The notes beneath the pieces were generated by a model that ran no database searches, had not been told where the DNA came from, and was given only the letters and a program-made list of their open reading frames with translations. A stretch of DNA of 64,000 bases from Dokdonella koreensis DS-123 (GTDB lineage: Bacteria > Pseudomonadota > Gammaproteobacteria > Xanthomonadales > Rhodanobacteraceae): positions 2,212,686 through 2,276,685 of the forward strand of contig NZ_CP015249.1 of NCBI RefSeq assembly GCF_001632775.1, given 5' to 3'. Made by a program: the position numbers and the translations under genes. Of this stretch, positions 28,724 through 39,918 are shown piece after piece; position 1 is the first letter of the stretch; the number at the start of each line of letters is the position of its first letter.

Positions 28724-31261
28724 ATGAAACGACCGTTGCACCTGTCGCTGGCCATTGCGCTGGCGATCAGCGGGATCGATGCCATGGCGCTCGGCCTGGG
28801 ATCGATCCAGGTCAAGTCGCGCCTGAACCAGCCGCTGGACGCCGAGATCCCGGTCATCCAAAGCAATCCGGGAGAAGCCGAGGGCCTGATCATCCAGCTT
28901 GCCAGTGCCGAGGACTTCGAGCGGGTGGGGCTCGACCGCTCGCGCAGTGCCGCCGTGCCGCTGGAATTCAAGCTGGTACACAACGCGCAGGGTCAGGCCG
29001 TGATCCGCGTGACCACCGCCGACATCGTGCGCGAACCGTTCCTGGATTTCCTGATCGAGGCGAACTGGACCAACGGCCGCCTGTTGCGCGAGTACACGGT
29101 CCTACTCGATCCGCCGGTCACCGCGGCGGCGATCAAGGGATCGACCACGATGGCTGCATCGGCCGAGCCCGCGCGGGCGCCGGTCGAGTCGCTGCCCGAG
29201 CCACAGGCCAAGCCGGTGCCGAGAACGCCGACCGCGCCGCCCCCGGTGGCGAAGGCTCCTGCAGCGGCTGCGGCACCCGCGCCGCGCCCGGCGGCGACCG
29301 CCGGTAGCGACTACACGGTCAACAGCGGCGATACCCTGTCGGCGATCGCGCGCCAGGTGCGTCCGGGCGCCGACGTCAGCCTCGACCAGACGATGCTGGC
29401 CCTGTTCAAGGCCAATCCGTCGGCGTTCTACAAGGACAACATCAACGCGCTCAAGAGCGGAGCGATCCTGCGCGTCCCCGACGCCGACGCGATCCGCTCG
29501 GTCGCTTCGTTGCGCGAAGCCGCCGAGCAGGTCCGCGGTCAGGTCGAGGACTGGCGCGGCACGGCCGGCAGTCCGACCCGCGTGGCCCGCACCGCGGCGC
29601 AGGGCGACGCGGCCGCTGCTCCATCCACGGGCGGCACGCGCGCGAAGGACGAATCGCGGCTTTCGATCGTTCCGCCGTCGGTCGGCAAGGACAGCCTGGC
29701 CGCCAGTGATCGCGTCGGCGCCAGCAGCGCCGAATCCGGCAGCGGCGACACCCGCCTCAAAGGCGATCTGGCGCGCACCCGCGAAGCATTGGCCAGCCGC
29801 GAGCAGGAAACCGGCGAGCTGAAGTCGCGCGTGCGCGAGCTGGAGGACATCAAGAACAAGAACGACCGCCTGCTGAGCCTCAAGGATTCGGAGATCGCCG
29901 AGCTTCAGCAGCGCCTCAAGTCCCTGCAGGACGGCGCGCAGAGCGGCAAGCCGGCAGCACCGGCTGCCACCGCAACCCCGGCGCCGGCACCGGCGGCCTC
30001 CGCGACACCGGCCGAAACGCCGGCCGCGCCGACGAAGGAGGACATCTGGGGCAAGAGCGAGACCACGGCCGCGCCCGGTTCGCAGAGCGCGACGACCGGT
30101 GAGGCGCCGGCAGCAACGGCAACGCCCGCGCCGAGCGCAGCGCCCGCCGCGCCGGAGCCGGCAGCGACAGCCGACGCGGGTGGCCAGCCGTCGCCGCCGG
30201 CCACGCCCCCCAGCGACACGATCACCGCCACCGGCTCGGACACCAGCGCCGCGCCGGCGGCGGCAGCGCCACCGCAGCCGCCCGCAGCGAAGCCGGCGGC
30301 ACCCGCGCAGAAGACGCCACCCAAGCCGGCGGCGAAGCCGGTCGTACCGGTGGACAGCCCCTGGTATACGGACCCGCTGGTGCTCGGCGGCGGCGGCGCG
30401 ATCGGCCTGCTGCTGATCCTGCTCGGCGCGATGGGCCTGCGCAAGCGAGGCAAGCCGGTCGAGCGCTCATCGATCGCCGAATCGTTCGGCCACTCGCCCT
30501 TGCCGGCGGCCGCGCTGGCCGAGGGTGCTCCGGGCGACGCCATCGAAGCCGCGCTCCGCACGCAGATCGACGGCAACCCGGCCGACCTCGGTGCACGCCT
30601 GGAACTGCTCAGCCATTTCTATGCCGAGCGGCGCGTGGAGGACTTCGAAGTCGGCGCGCTCGACATGAACGACTACGTCATCGACCGCAGCCAGCCCGAA
30701 TGGCTCGAGGTGCAGGCGATGGGCCGCGAACTGGCGCCCGGCAACCCGCTGTTCTCGGGACAGGATGCGCAGGCCATGGCGCCGGACGAAGAGCTGGAGG
30801 AGGACACCTCGTTCGTCTTCGACGCACCGCTGGCCGATCCGTTCGATCCGACACCGGCGCCGGCACCGGTAGCCGCTCCGCCCGAAACCGATTTCGCGTT
30901 CGATTTCGAGCCGGCGCAGCCGAGCACGCCGGTCGCACCGGTGGCCCAGGCCGTGCCCGCCTCGACCGACGACGACGGCTTCGATTTCGACGATCTGCCG
31001 CCGCTGGATTTCCAGAGCGAGATCGACGCGGCGGCGCGCGACACGGCCGAGCGCACCGGTCTGGCCGGTGACGTCGCGGAAAAGGCCGATGACGATTTCT
31101 TCGTCGGCGACGATGCCGTGGACACCAAGCTCGACCTGGCGCGCACCTACCTGGACATGGGCGATCCCGAAGGCGCTCGCGCGATGCTGGACGAGGTCCT
31201 CAACGAAGGCAGCCAGGTCCAGAAGGACGAGGCGCGGCGACTGCTCGACGGCATCGCCTGA
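28724..31261 (+). CDS. fimV: FimV-like pilus/polar assembly protein with LysM domain
   Basis: FimV is an inner-membrane hub that binds peptidoglycan and organises type IV pili, twitching and cell-pole functions. The 845-residue protein has a signal peptide (about 1-22), the FimV N-terminal domain (L-G[16 protein letters not shown], about 25-130), a LysM domain ([13 protein letters not shown] near 196-250), a coiled coil (about 345-405), a long alanine/proline-rich linker, one membrane helix (about 551-573) and the acidic C-terminal part ending in the FimV TPR-like [12 protein letters not shown]-x-E-G-A-R-x-x-L-x-E-V. The ATG at 28724 has GGGGGAG eight bases upstream. The order asd-fimV-truA is standard in this group. 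Confidence 0.95.
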   Translation: MKRPLHLSLAIALAISGIDAMALGLGSIQVKSRLNQPLDAEIPVIQSNPGEAEGLIIQLASAEDFERVGLDRSRSAAVPLEFKLVHNAQGQAVIRVTTADIVREPFLDFLIEANWTNGRLLREYTVLLDPPVTAAAIKGSTTMAASAEPARAPVESLPEPQAKPVPRTPTAPPPVAKAPAAAAAPAPRPAATAGSDYTVNSGDTLSAIARQVRPGADVSLDQTMLALFKANPSAFYKDNINALKSGAILRVPDADAIRSVASLREAAEQVRGQVEDWRGTAGSPTRVARTAAQGDAAAAPSTGGTRAKDESRLSIVPPSVGKDSLAASDRVGASSAESGSGDTRLKGDLARTREALASREQETGELKSRVRELEDIKNKNDRLLSLKDSEIAELQQRLKSLQDGAQSGKPAAPAATATPAPAPAASATPAETPAAPTKEDIWGKSETTAAPGSQSATTGEAPAATATPAPSAAPAAPEPAATADAGGQPSPPATPPSDTITATGSDTSAAPAAAAPPQPPAAKPAAPAQKTPPKPAAKPVVPVDSPWYTDPLVLGGGGAIGLLLILLGAMGLRKRGKPVERSSIAESFGHSPLPAAALAEGAPGDAIEAALRTQIDGNPADLGARLELLSHFYAERRVEDFEVGALDMNDYVIDRSQPEWLEVQAMGRELAPGNPLFSGQDAQAMAPDEELEEDTSFVFDAPLADPFDPTPAPAPVAAPPETDFAFDFEPAQPSTPVAPVAQAVPASTDDDGFDFDDLPPLDFQSEIDAAARDTAERTGLAGDVAEKADDDFFVGDDAVDTKLDLARTYLDMGDPEGARAMLDEVLNEGSQVQKDEARRLLDGIA

Positions 31262-31287
31262 CCGGCGGCACACCGCAACGCACGCGA

Positions 31288-31318
31288 ACGAGGCCGGGAG
31301 CGATCCCGGCCTCGTCGT
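31288..31318 (+). terminator. Hairpin terminator after fimV
   Basis: A perfect 12-base stem (31288-31299 with 31304-31315) and GCGA loop, followed by CGTTTACT, a short T run. It lies 26 bases past the fimV stop. Confidence 0.7.
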
Positions 31319-31351
31319 TTACTGCAGGCGGCCGGTTCGGTCCGGCATCGG

Positions 31352-31357
31352 TACAAT
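31352..31357 (+). promoter_or_regulatory. Possible -10 element for the truA-trpFBA-accD run
   Basis: TACAAT 22 bases before the truA start and after the fimV terminator. No good -35 was found at 17 bases. The position between terminator and gene supports it. Confidence 0.35.
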
Positions 31358-31379
31358 CGCGCTCCTTTCCGAATCCTGG

Positions 31380-32177
31380 GTGACGGTCTTGCGGATCGCT
31401 CTCGGTGTCGAATACGACGGCACCGATTTTCTCGGCTGGCAGCGGCTCAGCCACGGGTCGACCGTGCAGGCGGCGCTGGAAGACGCGCTCGGCTTCGTCG
31501 CCGCGCACCGTGTCGAGGTCACTTGCGCCGGGCGCACCGACGCCGGCGTTCATGCGCGCTGCCAGGTCGTGCATTTCGACAGCCCGTCCGAGCGGACGCA
31601 GCGGGCGTGGGTGCTCGGCACCAATTCGCAGCTGCCGGCGGCAGTCGCCGTACGCTGGGCCGCGCCGGTCGCCGACACCTTCCATGCGCGGTTCAGCGCC
31701 AGGGCCCGCCGCTACCGCTACGCGATTCTCAATCGACCGGTGCGGCCGGCGCTCGATGCGCGTTTCGTGACCTGGGAGCGGGCGCCGCTCGATGCCGCCG
31801 CGATGCACGATGCCGCCCAGGCCCTGGTCGGCGAGCATGATTTCAGCGCGTTCCGCACCAGCGCCTGCCAGGCCCGCTCGCCGATGCGCCGCGTGCAGGC
31901 CGTCACGGTCACGCGCGAGGGCGACCGGCTGCAGATCGACATCCGTGCCAACGCGTTCCTTCATCACATGGTGCGCAACATCGTCGGCTCGCTGCTGCCG
32001 GTCGGGCGCGGCGAGCGCCCGGCGGCCTGGATCGGCGAACTGCTGGCCGGCCGCGACCGGAACCGCGCCGGGCCGACCGCGCCGGCCACCGGCCTGTGCT
32101 TTCTCGGGCCGCTGTACGAAGAGGCACCCGGCCTGCCGGCCGAGGTCGTGCTGGCGACACCGGACATCCACCGATGA
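31380..32177 (+). CDS. truA: tRNA pseudouridine(38-40) synthase
   Basis: TruA converts uridines 38-40 of the tRNA anticodon stem to pseudouridine. The 265-residue protein has the catalytic aspartate in [11 protein letters not shown] (about residues 50-60), the R-R-Y-R-Y block and [11 protein letters not shown]. The GTG at 31380 ([14 protein letters not shown]) is used; a TTG three codons later is the alternative. Only weak ribosome-site sequence is visible. It overlaps trpF by four bases (ATGA), which ties tRNA modification to the tryptophan genes, an order common in Xanthomonadales and Pseudomonas. Confidence 0.96.
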   Translation: MTVLRIALGVEYDGTDFLGWQRLSHGSTVQAALEDALGFVAAHRVEVTCAGRTDAGVHARCQVVHFDSPSERTQRAWVLGTNSQLPAAVAVRWAAPVADTFHARFSARARRYRYAILNRPVRPALDARFVTWERAPLDAAAMHDAAQALVGEHDFSAFRTSACQARSPMRRVQAVTVTREGDRLQIDIRANAFLHHMVRNIVGSLLPVGRGERPAAWIGELLAGRDRNRAGPTAPATGLCFLGPLYEEAPGLPAEVVLATPDIHR

Positions 32178-32803
32178 GCACGCGCACGCGGATCAAGTTC
32201 TGCGGCATCACGCGCGCGCGCGACGCCCAGGCGGCCGTCGCACTCGGCGTCGACGCGCTCGGCTTCGTCTTCACGCGCCGCAGCCGCCGCTTCATCGAGC
32301 CGGCGGCCGCGGCGGCGATCCGCGCGGCCCTGCCGCCGTTCGTCGGTACCGTCGCCTTGTTCATGGACGATACCGCGGCCTGGATCGACACCGTCACGCG
32401 CACGTTCTCGCCGGACCTTCTGCAGTTCCACGGGGCGGAGGATGCCTCGTTCTGCGCCGGCTTCGGGCGCCCGTACCTGAAGGCCGTCGCGATGGCGACG
32501 GTCGAGGACGTCGGTGCCTATCTGGAACGCTACCCGACCGCCGCCGGCTTCCTGTGCGACGCCCATGCCAGCGGCGAGGCCGGCGGCACCGGCCAGCGCT
32601 TCGACTGGTCGCGCCTGCACGGCCTGCAGCGGCCGATCGTCCTGGCCGGCGGGCTGGCACCGGAAAACGTCGCTGCCGCGGTCCGCCAGACGCGTCCTTG
32701 GGCGGTCGATGTCTCCAGTGGCATCGAAACCGCCCCCGGCATCAAGGATGATGCGAAAATGCAGGCTTTCGTTGCGGCCGTGCGTGCCGCGGATTTCGGA
32801 TGA
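32174..32803 (+). CDS. trpF: Phosphoribosylanthranilate isomerase
   Basis: TrpF isomerises N-(5-phosphoribosyl)anthranilate in the tryptophan pathway. The 209-residue TIM barrel has the catalytic cysteine in K-F-C-G-I-T-R and the aspartate in F-L-C-D-A-H-A, followed by L-A-G-G-L-x-P-E-N-V and V-D-V-S-S-G-I-E. It is a free-standing TrpF, not the TrpC-TrpF fusion of enterics. It begins within the truA stop codon and is followed by trpB after four bases. Confidence 0.97.
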   Translation: MSTRTRIKFCGITRARDAQAAVALGVDALGFVFTRRSRRFIEPAAAAAIRAALPPFVGTVALFMDDTAAWIDTVTRTFSPDLLQFHGAEDASFCAGFGRPYLKAVAMATVEDVGAYLERYPTAAGFLCDAHASGEAGGTGQRFDWSRLHGLQRPIVLAGGLAPENVAAAVRQTRPWAVDVSSGIETAPGIKDDAKMQAFVAAVRAADFG

Positions 32804-32807
32804 GACG

Positions 32808-34022
32808 ATGACGCCGCCCAGTGATTTGCAGACCTTGCCCGACGCGCAGGGGCGCTTCGGAACCTATGGCGGCAGCTTCGTGGCCGAGACGCTGATGGCA
32901 CCGCTGGCGGAACTGACCGCCGCCTACGCGCAGGCACGCGTCGATCCGGCGTTCATCGCCGAGTTCGAGCGCGACCTCAAGCACTATGTCGGCCGGCCGT
33001 CGCCGATCTACCACGCCGAACGCCTGTCCAGGCAGGTCGGCGGCGCCCAGATCCTGCTCAAGCGCGAGGATCTCAACCACACCGGCGCGCACAAGATCAA
33101 CAACACGATCGGCCAGGCGCTGCTGGCGCGCCGCATGGGCAAGCGCCGCATCATCGCCGAGACCGGGGCAGGGCAGCACGGCGTGGCGACCGCCACGGTC
33201 TGCGCGCGCTTCGGCCTCGATTGCGTGGTCTACATGGGCGCGGTGGACGTGGAGCGTCAGGCGATCAACGTCTACCGGATGAAGCTGCTGGGGGCCGAGG
33301 TCGTCCCGGTGACGTCCGGCTCCAAGACGCTCAAGGACGCGCTCAACGAGGCGATGCGCGACTGGGTCACCCATGTCGCCGACACGTTCTACATCATCGG
33401 CACCGTCGCCGGCCCGCATCCGTACCCGATGATGGTGCGCGACTTCAACGCCGTCGTCGGCCGCGAGGCACGCGCGCAGATGCTCGAAGGCTACGGGCGC
33501 CTGCCCGACGCGCTGGTCGCCTGCGTCGGCGGCGGCTCCAACGCGATCGGTCTGTTCCATGCGTTCCTGAACGATGAACAGGTCCGCATCATCGGCGCCG
33601 AGGCGGCCGGTGACGGCATCGCCAGCGGGCGCCACGCCGCGTCGCTGGCAGCCGGCCGGCCCGGCATCCTGCACGGCAACCGCACCTACGTGCTGTGCGA
33701 CGACAACGGCCAGATCACCGAGACGCATTCGATCTCGGCCGGCCTGGACTACCCGGGTGTCGGCCCCGAGCACGCCTGGCTCAAGGACCGCGGGCGGGCC
33801 GAGTACGTCGGGGTGACCGACGAGGAGGCGCTGGCCGCCTTCCACGAACTGGCGCGCAGCGAGGGCATCCTCGCCGCACTCGAGTCCAGCCACGCCGTCG
33901 CGCAGGGCATCAAGCTGGCGCGTTCGCTGCCGAAGGACGCCCTGATCCTCGTCAACCTGTCGGGGCGTGGGGACAAGGACGTGCACACAATCGCCGCGCG
34001 TGAGGGGATCTCGCTGGCATGA
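32808..34022 (+). CDS. trpB: Tryptophan synthase beta chain
   Basis: TrpB joins indole to serine with pyridoxal phosphate. The 404-residue protein shows the PLP lysine in [10 protein letters not shown], the [12 protein letters not shown] block (catalytic glutamate), the phosphate-binding [10 protein letters not shown] and S-G-R-G-D-K-D at the end. Its ATG at 32808 follows trpF closely, and it overlaps trpA by four bases, fitting the channelled alpha2beta2 complex. It is the standard TrpB1 type. Confidence 0.98.
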   Translation: MTPPSDLQTLPDAQGRFGTYGGSFVAETLMAPLAELTAAYAQARVDPAFIAEFERDLKHYVGRPSPIYHAERLSRQVGGAQILLKREDLNHTGAHKINNTIGQALLARRMGKRRIIAETGAGQHGVATATVCARFGLDCVVYMGAVDVERQAINVYRMKLLGAEVVPVTSGSKTLKDALNEAMRDWVTHVADTFYIIGTVAGPHPYPMMVRDFNAVVGREARAQMLEGYGRLPDALVACVGGGSNAIGLFHAFLNDEQVRIIGAEAAGDGIASGRHAASLAAGRPGILHGNRTYVLCDDNGQITETHSISAGLDYPGVGPEHAWLKDRGRAEYVGVTDEEALAAFHELARSEGILAALESSHAVAQGIKLARSLPKDALILVNLSGRGDKDVHTIAAREGISLA

Positions 34023-34834
34023 ATCGCATCGATACCCGTTTTGCCGACCTGCGCGCGGCCGGACGCACCGGCCTGATTCCGTTCGTCACCGCCGGTGATC
34101 CGTCCGCCGATGGGATCACGGCACTGATGCACGCGCTGGTGGCGGCCGGCGCCGACCTGATCGAACTGGGCGTTCCGTTTTCCGATCCGATGGCTGACGG
34201 TCCGGTGATCCAGCACGCCAGCGAGCGCGCGGTGGCGCGGGGCGTCGGCATCGCGCTGATCCTGGAACAGGTGGCCGCGTTCCGGCAGCGCGACACGACC
34301 ACGCCGGTGGTCTTGATGGGCTATCTGAATCCGATCGAGATCTACGGATGGACACGGTTCGCCGGCGAGGCCGCGGCCGCAGGCGTCGACGGCGTGCTGC
34401 TGGTCGACTGCCCGGTGGAGGAAGCGCAGAGCGCCGAGGCGGTCACCGCCGCCGGCCTGCACCAGATCTTCCTGGTCGCGCCCACCACCACCGACCGCCG
34501 CCTCGCAGCGGTCACCGCCCGTGCGCACGGCTTCCTCTATCTCGTCTCGTTCGCCGGCGTGACCGGTGCCAACCGGCTCGACACGACGGCCATCGCGCAG
34601 CGCGCCGCGGCCATCCGGCGCGACAGCGACATCCCGATCGCGGTCGGTTTCGGCGTGCGTGACGCGGATTCGGCCGTGGCGATCGCCGGGTGCGCCGATG
34701 CGGTCATCATCGGCAGCGCCCTGGTCGAGCGCCTGGCCGGCAGTACCGATGCCGGCGATGCCGCGGCACGTGCGCAGGCGTTCCTGGCGCCGATCCGCGC
34801 CGCATTGGACGCCGCCCGCGGCGCCCCCAGGTAG
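34019..34834 (+). CDS. trpA: Tryptophan synthase alpha chain
   Basis: TrpA cleaves indole-3-glycerol phosphate and passes indole to TrpB. The 271-residue TIM barrel has the catalytic glutamate in [11 protein letters not shown] and the aspartate in M-A-D-G-P-V-I-Q, plus the loop region V-T-G-A and G-F-G-V-R near residue 210. It starts inside the trpB stop codon (ATGA). Accumulated order truA-trpF-trpB-trpA-accD is typical of this bacterial group; trpE, trpD and trpC are not here. Confidence 0.97.
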   Translation: MNRIDTRFADLRAAGRTGLIPFVTAGDPSADGITALMHALVAAGADLIELGVPFSDPMADGPVIQHASERAVARGVGIALILEQVAAFRQRDTTTPVVLMGYLNPIEIYGWTRFAGEAAAAGVDGVLLVDCPVEEAQSAEAVTAAGLHQIFLVAPTTTDRRLAAVTARAHGFLYLVSFAGVTGANRLDTTAIAQRAAAIRRDSDIPIAVGFGVRDADSAVAIAGCADAVIIGSALVERLAGSTDAGDAAARAQAFLAPIRAALDAARGAPR

Positions 34835-34899
34835 AACCTCATCGAATCGCGGCGCCGGTGCTTCCGGCTCCCTTCACCAGATCCGGGAGAATTCCAAGC

Positions 34900-35766
<867 letters not shown>

Positions 35767-35774
35767 AAGCCGCC

Positions 35775-35799
35775 GCGCTGACGCCCTGCGCGTCAGCGC
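35775..35799. repeat. Hairpin between convergent accD and rapA
   Basis: GCGCTGACGC (35775-35784) and GCGTCAGCGC (35790-35799) are perfect complements around a five-base loop. The right arm contains the rapA stop codon. It has no T tract, so any terminator role is inferred from its position between two converging genes. Confidence 0.5.
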
Positions 35800-38621
35800 A
35801 ACGCCAGGAAGTCCGGGCTGCAGACCAGGCGGACCGCGTCCAGACGCGCGGCGGCCTTCGGGATCGCTTCGCGCAGCGCGTCGAGTTCGGCACCGATCGC
35901 GGCGATCTCCTCGAGTCGCACCGCGGGGTTGACGCGGGCCAGCGCGGTCAGGCGTGCCTGCTCGGCCCCGAGCCGCTGCTCGGCCGCCGTCACGGCGGCA
36001 CCGATCTCGACCTGGCTGTACTCGCGCACGCGGGTTTCCGCGTGGGCCAGCAGCGGCGGCACCAGCTTGCCGAGGATCGGCCGGTAGCGGGCCGGATCCA
36101 GCGTCCGCTCGTTGGCGCGCACGTCGGCCTGGGGCCGGAAATCGGCGCGTTCCTGCAAGCGCGAATCGACGACGACGCGGATCGGCAGCGGCGGCAGGAA
36201 CCGGTCGACGCCGAGGCGGCGATCGGCGACGCAGTCGAGCACGAAGACGCATTCGAGCAGGGCGGTACGGGCGGGCAGGCTGGTGTCGACGAGGAACGCC
36301 GCGTTGCCCTGCTCGCTTTCCAGCAGCAGGTCGACGGCGCCCGCGACCATCGGATGATCCAGGCGCAACAGTGGGATGTCCTCGCGCGCGAGCGCGACCG
36401 GACGCTGGAAGGTCGCCTGCTGGGCGCCGTCCTTGAGTCCCGGAAAACCGTCGGTGCTCAGGTACTCCGGATCGAGCAGGATCAGGCCGCCCCCCTGGTC
36501 CTCGCTTTCGACGCCGAACTGCTCGAACAGCCGCAGAATGAAGTCGCGCGCGCCGGTATCGGCGTCGAGCATCGCCAGCGCCTCGGTCAGGTCCTCGCCG
36601 TGGGCGTCGCGTTCGCTGGCCAGTTCGAGCAGGCGGTCGCGTCCGGCATGGACGATCGCCGAAAGCTCCTCGTGCGTGGCGCGCGTCTCGGCGATCAGCG
36701 CATCGAGCTCGGCATCCGCATCCTCGCCGCCGCGGGCATGTTCGATCGCCGCCTGCGCCACGCGCGTGCCGTAGCGCTTGAGCAGTTCGCGGCCGTCGGC
36801 CGGACTGCGGCGGAACGCGTCCAGGCCCTCTTCGTACCAGCGCACCAGGGCCTGCTGCGCGCTGCCCCGCACCACGCACAGATGGATGCGGATGTCGTGC
36901 TTCTGGCCGATGCGGTCGAGCCGGCCGATACGCTGTTCGAGCAGGTCCGGATCGAACGGGAGGTCCCACAGCACCAGATGACGCGCGAACTGGAAGTTGC
37001 GGCCTTCCGAGCCGATCTCCGAGCACAGCAGCACGCGCGCGCCGTCCGGATCGGCGAAATAGGCCGCATTGCGGTCGCGCTGGACCAGGCTCATGCCTTC
37101 GTGGAAGCGGGCCACCTTGACGCCGCTGCGCGTGCGCAGGGCTTCTTCGAGGGCCAGCACCTTCGCCTGGCTGCGGCAGATCAGCAACAGCTTCTCGCCG
37201 GCGTCGTTCTCGATCCGGTCGATCAGCCAGGGCAGGCGCGGATCATCGGCATAACTGACCTCGATGCCGGCATCGGCGGCCTGCAGGTCGGCCTGGAACT
37301 CGGCCAGCAGGCGCTGCCGGCCCTGGTCGTCGAGCACCGTGGCATCGAGGAACTGCAGCTCGGGCAGGCGCTTCGGAAACCCGCCGATCTGCGCGCGCCG
37401 GTTGCGGAACATGACACGCCCGGTGCCGTGACGATCGATCAGCGCGTCGAGCAGGGCATCGCTGTCGCTTCCGCTGTCGAGCAGGGCCAGCAGTTCCGGA
37501 TCGCCGCCGAAGCGCCGCTGCAATACCGTCCGATCCGCATCGGACAGCGGATCGCCGTCCTTGAGCCGGGCGGCGACCGCCGACAGCTCGGCGTAGCCGT
37601 CCGCTTCGGCGACGTAGCGATCCAGCGCGTGGAAGCGGGCCGGGTCGAGCAGGCGCAGGCGTGCGAAATGGCCGCTGCGCCCCAGCTGTTCCGGCGTCGC
37701 CGTCAGCAGGATCAGTCCGGGCACGCGTCCGGCCAGCGTTTCGATCAGCGTGTAGCCGGCGCTCGCGGCATCCGGCGTCCAGGCCAAGTGGTGCGCCTCG
37801 TCGACGACGACGACGTCCCAGCCGGCCTCGATCGCCTGCGCGGACCGTTTCGCGTTGTCCGCGAGGAAGCCGATGCTGGCGATCACCAATTGTTCGTCAC
37901 CGAACGGGTTGCGGTCGTCGCCGCCGGTCTCGATCGCCTCGCAGCGCTCCTCGTCGTAGAGCGCGAACTGCAGGTTGAAACGCCTGAGCAGCTCGACGAA
38001 CCACTGGTGGACGAGGCTTTCCGGGGCGAGCACGAGCACGCGCCCGGCCCGGCCGGCGGCCAGCAGCCGGCTGAGAATCATGCCCGCCTCGATCGTCTTG
38101 CCGAGACCGACCTCGTCGGCGAGCAGCACGCGCAACGGCTGCCGGCCGGCGGCGGCCGCGGCCACGCGCAACTGGTGCGGAATCAGATCCACCCGCGCCG
38201 AGGCCAGGCCCCAGGCCGGGGAGCGCAGAACCGCCGCGCGCCGCTGCAGCGCGTCCAGGCGGAAATCGAAGCGGTCGCTGCGATCGAGCCGTACCGACAC
38301 CAGGCGCTCGTCGGCGCGCGAGATCGGCTGGGTATCGTCCAGTTCCGATTCGGCGAGCCGCAGCCCCTGGCCGTGGTAGACCAGCAGCCCGTCCTCGGAT
38401 TGGACCTGCTCGACGGTGAGCGTCAGTCCCTTGCCCTGGACCTTCTGCCCGGGCCGGAACTCCGCGCGCGTCAGCGGTGCGGCATGCAGCGCGTACTGGC
38501 GCAGTACGCCCGATGTCGCGTACAGCACCTGCACGCCACGCCCCTCGATGCGCAAGATCGTGCCGAGCCCCAGCTCGGGTTCGGCGTTGGAGATCCAGCG
38601 TTGTCCGGGGGTAAGCTGCAT
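35793..38621 (-). CDS. rapA: RNA polymerase-associated ATPase RapA
   Basis: RapA is a Swi2/Snf2-type ATPase that recycles RNA polymerase stuck after transcription. The 942-residue protein (E. coli 968) has the N-terminal Tudor-like start P-G-Q-R-W-I-S-N-A-E-P-E-L-G-L-G, Walker A L-L-A-D-E-V-G-L-G-K-T-I-E-A-G near residue 173, D-E-A-H-H-L, and helicase C-terminal motifs (L-L-C-S-E-I-G-S-E-G-R-N-F-Q-F, then Q-R-I-G-R-L-D-R-I-G-Q). The ATG at 38621 gives the family start; open frame upstream is not similar. It converges on accD. Confidence 0.96.
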   Translation of the reverse strand: MQLTPGQRWISNAEPELGLGTILRIEGRGVQVLYATSGVLRQYALHAAPLTRAEFRPGQKVQGKGLTLTVEQVQSEDGLLVYHGQGLRLAESELDDTQPISRADERLVSVRLDRSDRFDFRLDALQRRAAVLRSPAWGLASARVDLIPHQLRVAAAAAGRQPLRVLLADEVGLGKTIEAGMILSRLLAAGRAGRVLVLAPESLVHQWFVELLRRFNLQFALYDEERCEAIETGGDDRNPFGDEQLVIASIGFLADNAKRSAQAIEAGWDVVVVDEAHHLAWTPDAASAGYTLIETLAGRVPGLILLTATPEQLGRSGHFARLRLLDPARFHALDRYVAEADGYAELSAVAARLKDGDPLSDADRTVLQRRFGGDPELLALLDSGSDSDALLDALIDRHGTGRVMFRNRRAQIGGFPKRLPELQFLDATVLDDQGRQRLLAEFQADLQAADAGIEVSYADDPRLPWLIDRIENDAGEKLLLICRSQAKVLALEEALRTRSGVKVARFHEGMSLVQRDRNAAYFADPDGARVLLCSEIGSEGRNFQFARHLVLWDLPFDPDLLEQRIGRLDRIGQKHDIRIHLCVVRGSAQQALVRWYEEGLDAFRRSPADGRELLKRYGTRVAQAAIEHARGGEDADAELDALIAETRATHEELSAIVHAGRDRLLELASERDAHGEDLTEALAMLDADTGARDFILRLFEQFGVESEDQGGGLILLDPEYLSTDGFPGLKDGAQQATFQRPVALAREDIPLLRLDHPMVAGAVDLLLESEQGNAAFLVDTSLPARTALLECVFVLDCVADRRLGVDRFLPPLPIRVVVDSRLQERADFRPQADVRANERTLDPARYRPILGKLVPPLLAHAETRVREYSQVEIGAAVTAAEQRLGAEQARLTALARVNPAVRLEEIAAIGAELDALREAIPKAAARLDAVRLVCSPDFLALR

Positions 38622-38738
38622 GCGCGACCGACTCGTTCGTTGCGGGGCGCGGATTATCGGCGCTGCCATCGTACAGCGCCACCGACACGATGGTGATTCC
38701 GGATCCTGACCGCGCACGCATCGGCGTGCGCGGGACCG

Positions 38739-39632
38739 TCAACTCTCGCGTGCGGCGACGAAGCGCGCCAGATCGGCGAGCAGGCGGCCGGCTTCGCCGA
38801 AGGTCGCCGCTGCGTCGATCGCATCGGCCGTCATGGCGGCCAATTGCTCGCGCGAGGCCGCCATGCCGAGGATGGCGGGGTAGGTCGGCTTGGCGTTCGC
38901 TTCGTCCTTGCCGGCGGTCTTGCCGAGCTGGTCGGTGCTGCCTTCGACGTCGAGGATGTCGTCGCGGATCTGGAACGCGAGGCCGACGCAGTGGCCGTAG
39001 CGGTCGAGCGCCTGGAGCGGGCCCGGATCGCGGCAGCCGGCCGCCAATGCGCCGAGTCGTACCGAGGCGCGGATCAGTGCACCGGTCTTGTGGACGTGCA
39101 TGCGCTCGAGCGCGGCAGGATCGAGCCGCTGTCCGACCGCCGCCAGGTCGAAGGCCTGGCCGCCGGCCATGCCGTGCGAGCCGCAGGCGGTCGCCAGCGT
39201 CCGCAGCATGTCGAGCCGGCCCCCGGCATCGACGCCCGGCATTGCTTCCTGGCTGAGGACCTCGAAGGCCAGCGCCTGCAGGGCGTCGCCGGCCAGGATC
39301 GCCATCGCCTCGCCGTGGACCACGTGGCAGGTCGGCCGGCCGCGACGCAGGTCGTCGTCGTCCATCGCCGGCAGGTCGTCGTGGACCAGCGAGTAGGCGT
39401 GGATGATCTCGACCGCCGCCGCCGCCGGATCGAGCCGGTCCAGCGGCGCGTCGAACGCATGGCCGGCCGCATAGACCAGCAACGGCCGCATGCGCTTGCC
39501 GCCGCCCAGCACCGCATAGCGCATCGCCTGGTGCAGCTCGACTGGCGGCGCGGCCGCATCCGGCAGGACGCGGGCGAGCACCGCATCGGCGCGCAGGGAG
39601 AGCGCCTGCAGATCGGAGGGAAGCTCGCGCAC
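38739..39632 (-). CDS. ispA: Farnesyl diphosphate synthase
   Basis: IspA builds geranyl and farnesyl diphosphate from C5 units for quinones, undecaprenyl carriers and other isoprenoids. The 297-residue all-alpha enzyme has the first aspartate-rich motif in L-V-H-D-D-L-P-A-M-D-D-D-D-L-R-R-G (the six-residue bacterial type, D-D-x4-D) and the second in F-Q-I-R-D-D-I-L-D. G-G-G-K-R-M-R-P near residue 45 is the substrate site. It directly follows xseB (stop and start adjoin at 39632-39633), the classical xseB-ispA pair; dxs, the usual third partner, is not here. Confidence 0.96.
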   Translation of the reverse strand: MRELPSDLQALSLRADAVLARVLPDAAAPPVELHQAMRYAVLGGGKRMRPLLVYAAGHAFDAPLDRLDPAAAAVEIIHAYSLVHDDLPAMDDDDLRRGRPTCHVVHGEAMAILAGDALQALAFEVLSQEAMPGVDAGGRLDMLRTLATACGSHGMAGGQAFDLAAVGQRLDPAALERMHVHKTGALIRASVRLGALAAGCRDPGPLQALDRYGHCVGLAFQIRDDILDVEGSTDQLGKTAGKDEANAKPTYPAILGMAASREQLAAMTADAIDAAATFGEAGRLLADLARFVAARES

Positions 39633-39887
39633 TTACGGGGTTTCGGGGTCGAAAGGCCGTGCCGCCTCGGGTGCGCCCGGGTCCAGCAGCTGCTGGACGC
39701 GCAGCTCGGCCTGCTCCAGCGCGCCCTGGCAACTGCGATACAGCGCGATGCCGCGCTCGAACGAATGCAGCGACTCGTCGAGGCTGAGGTCTCCGTGCTC
39801 CATTCGGCCGACGAGCTGCTCGAGCTCGTCCAGCGACTTCTCGAACTCGGCTACGGGCGATGCGCTGCTGTCGGGAGTGTTCGGCAT
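39633..39887 (-). CDS. xseB: Exodeoxyribonuclease VII small subunit
   Basis: XseB joins XseA in the processive single-strand nuclease ExoVII. The 84-residue helical protein has the characteristic [12 protein letters not shown][14 protein letters not shown] core and G-I-A-L-Y-R-S-C-Q. The ATG at 39887 gives a normal length; the open frame extends upstream without similarity. Its stop is followed directly by the ispA start. xseA is not in the window. Confidence 0.94.
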   Translation of the reverse strand: MPNTPDSSASPVAEFEKSLDELEQLVGRMEHGDLSLDESLHSFERGIALYRSCQGALEQAELRVQQLLDPGAPEAARPFDPETP

Positions 39888-39918
39888 GCGCGAAAAGTAG
39901 CCCAGGGCCTGGGCAAGT